A DNA stretch of 64,000 nucleotides, taken from positions 1 to 64,000 of the forward strand of contig JANQEW010000029.1 of the NCBI GenBank assembly GCA_028278135.1, in the 5' to 3' direction. Position numbers and translations under genes: made by a program. Under the pieces are notes generated by a model that was not told the origin of the DNA, ran no database searches, and worked only from the letters and a program-made list of their open reading frames with translations. The DNA is from Rhodospirillales bacterium (GTDB lineage: Bacteria > Pseudomonadota > Alphaproteobacteria > Rhodospirillales > Rhodospirillaceae). This document shows, piece by piece, positions 63,077 through 64,000 of this stretch (position 1 is its first letter; every line of letters starts with the position of its first letter).

Positions 63077-64000
63077 TCAGGCAGCGGTGCGCCCGTCTGG
63101 TTCATCGTTCCGGCCCTTTCTGTCTGTCCTATCTGTCCAGACAAGTGAGGCAATCACACCAGTCGTGAGTGTGCAGAGAATCACCAAAAGGCTTGTATTT
63201 GGACTAATGTGGAGAAAATCCCAGCCGAAAACGTGTTCACCGGATTGGAGGGCGAGCTTGAATGCGATGAAGAACAGTAGAGCAACTACTGATTGCTCTA
63301 GATACACAAGATATCTTGTCAGAGCGGCAAGTACAAAGTAAAGTGAGCGGAGTCCAAGAATAGCAAAAATCATTGCAGCATATACCAGTAACGGCTCTTG
63401 TGTCACGGCGATAACGGCAGGAACGGAGTCAAATGCAAACATGACATCAGAGGTCTCAATAGTCATGAGACAGAGAAAAGCAGGCGTGGCAAACACGATT
63501 GAGCTCCGGCTGCCGGAGAGCTGCTGTTTCAGTGCAGGGTCTGACCTCGTCAGATTTATCACCACAGCTCGTTTTACGAAAAACTTTCTTGCATAAAGAC
63601 GCGGAAAGATTGGTATCATTTTTTTTGTCAATTTTACAGACCAGTGAGATGAGTAGTCTGTGAGCATTGTGTCCTTATGCTTGCCCAAAGTGAAAAGAAT
63701 CTTCCAGCCAGACCATGCCACGATAGCGGCAAATAAGAAGCCAACCCATGATGTCAGATGGAAAAGCCCTGTGCCAGCCGCGACAAAGAGAGCGCGGAAA
63801 ACAAGCGCACCCATGATGCCCCAGTAAAGAATTCTGTGCTGCAATGCACCTCTAATGCCGAAGGATGTAAAGATAGCCATGAAAACGACTAGGTTGTCTA
63901 CGGATAGAGATTTTTCTAAGGCAAAGCCGGCCAGATAGAGATCGGCCCACTGTTTGTCGAACCTCATCCAAAGATAGCCGTAGAAAGCAAGGGCAAGGCC
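63077..64000 (-). CDS. TerC/Alx-family integral membrane protein, 5' end outside the window
   Basis: Multi-spanning protein, at least 307 codons visible; the frame stays open past position 64000. EKSLSVDNLVVFMAIF is the family signature with its acidic residues in the membrane. FATPAFLCLMTIETSDVMFAFDSVPAVIAV is the second, duplicated motif. The TerC family includes manganese exporters (Alx, MeeF, MeeY) and proteins linked with tellurite resistance; metal export during secretion is the likelier role. The C-terminus after residue 280 is charged and poorly conserved. Confidence 0.93.
   Translation of the reverse strand, partial: GLALAFYGYLWMRFDKQWADLYLAGFALEKSLSVDNLVVFMAIFTSFGIRGALQHRILYWGIMGALVFRALFVAAGTGLFHLTSWVGFLFAAIVAWSGWKILFTLGKHKDTMLTDYSSHWSVKLTKKMIPIFPRLYARKFFVKRAVVINLTRSDPALKQQLSGSRSSIVFATPAFLCLMTIETSDVMFAFDSVPAVIAVTQEPLLVYAAMIFAILGLRSLYFVLAALTRYLVYLEQSVVALLFFIAFKLALQSGEHVFGWDFLHISPNTSLLVILCTLTTGVIASLVWTDRTDRKGRNDEPDGRTAA

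Noticed and set aside
63077-64000. Tellurite resistance determinant
   Set aside because: TerC-family proteins are mostly metal exporters; no other ter genes are present, so a resistance label is not justified.

Overview
The window reads as a chromosomal segment of an autotrophic, sulfur-oxidising alphaproteobacterium. The evidence is an alphaproteobacterial-type 16S rRNA 5' end, class I lysyl-tRNA synthetase, an AddB-type repair protein, the ubiE-ubiB-coaBC order and the mutY/DUF721 pair; a phosphoribulokinase (Calvin cycle); and a complete twelve-gene dsr cluster (dsrABEFHCMKLJOP) of the oxidative type. There are no transposases, integrases, phage genes or CRISPR arrays. Several neighbourhoods that are usually longer in free-living relatives are shortened here. 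Together with stored-carbon enzymes and cofactor synthesis, this would suit a streamlined symbiont such as the Paracatenula symbiont 'Candidatus Riegeria', but that name is inference and cannot be proven from the window.

Layout. 1-2.6 kb: 5' part of a 16S rRNA gene on the minus strand, purB and folK. 2.9-11.7 kb: a family-5-like uracil-DNA glycosylase, two alpha-glucan enzymes (a GH13 hydrolase and GlgE), serC, serA and pyrC. 11.8-12.1 kb: tRNA-Cys and tRNA-Asn. 12.1-16.7 kb: corC/ybeY, a DciA-like protein back to back with mutY, and a CitE-like lyase. 17.3-26.7 kb: phosphoribulokinase, tsaD, bamD, lysK, an SDR protein, tsaE and addB. 26.8-28.2 kb: a third GH13 enzyme. 28.4-34.6 kb: a full biotin set (bioF, bioH-like, bioC, bioD, bioA in overlapping order, then bioB). 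34.7-39.5 kb: cysK, coaBC, ubiB, ubiE. 40.1-44.9 kb: nth, yggS, a thiE-like gene, an outer-membrane barrel protein and thiC. 45.1-56.2 kb: the dsr cluster. 56.7-64 kb: a TauD-like dioxygenase with a small conserved-looking partner, rph, rdgB, lpxK, waaA, a HAD phosphatase and the 3' part of a TerC-family gene.

How it fits together. Reverse sulfite reductase (DsrAB), the sulfur relay DsrEFH-DsrC, the DsrMKJOP membrane complex and DsrL would oxidise stored sulfur and feed electrons to ubiquinone (ubiE, ubiB) and to carbon fixation (prk). Fixed carbon could be stored and remobilised as alpha-glucan (GlgE and two GH13 enzymes). Biotin, thiamine, CoA, serine and cysteine steps point to a self-sufficient, possibly nutrient-supplying metabolism.

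The most unusual feature is structural. The window is littered with perfect or near-perfect short tandem duplications (7-19 bp, exactly two copies). They lie mostly between genes, and strikingly often directly on stop codons (purB, serC, pyrC, dsrO, dsrP, tauD-like, waaA, with folK and dsrM immediately adjacent).
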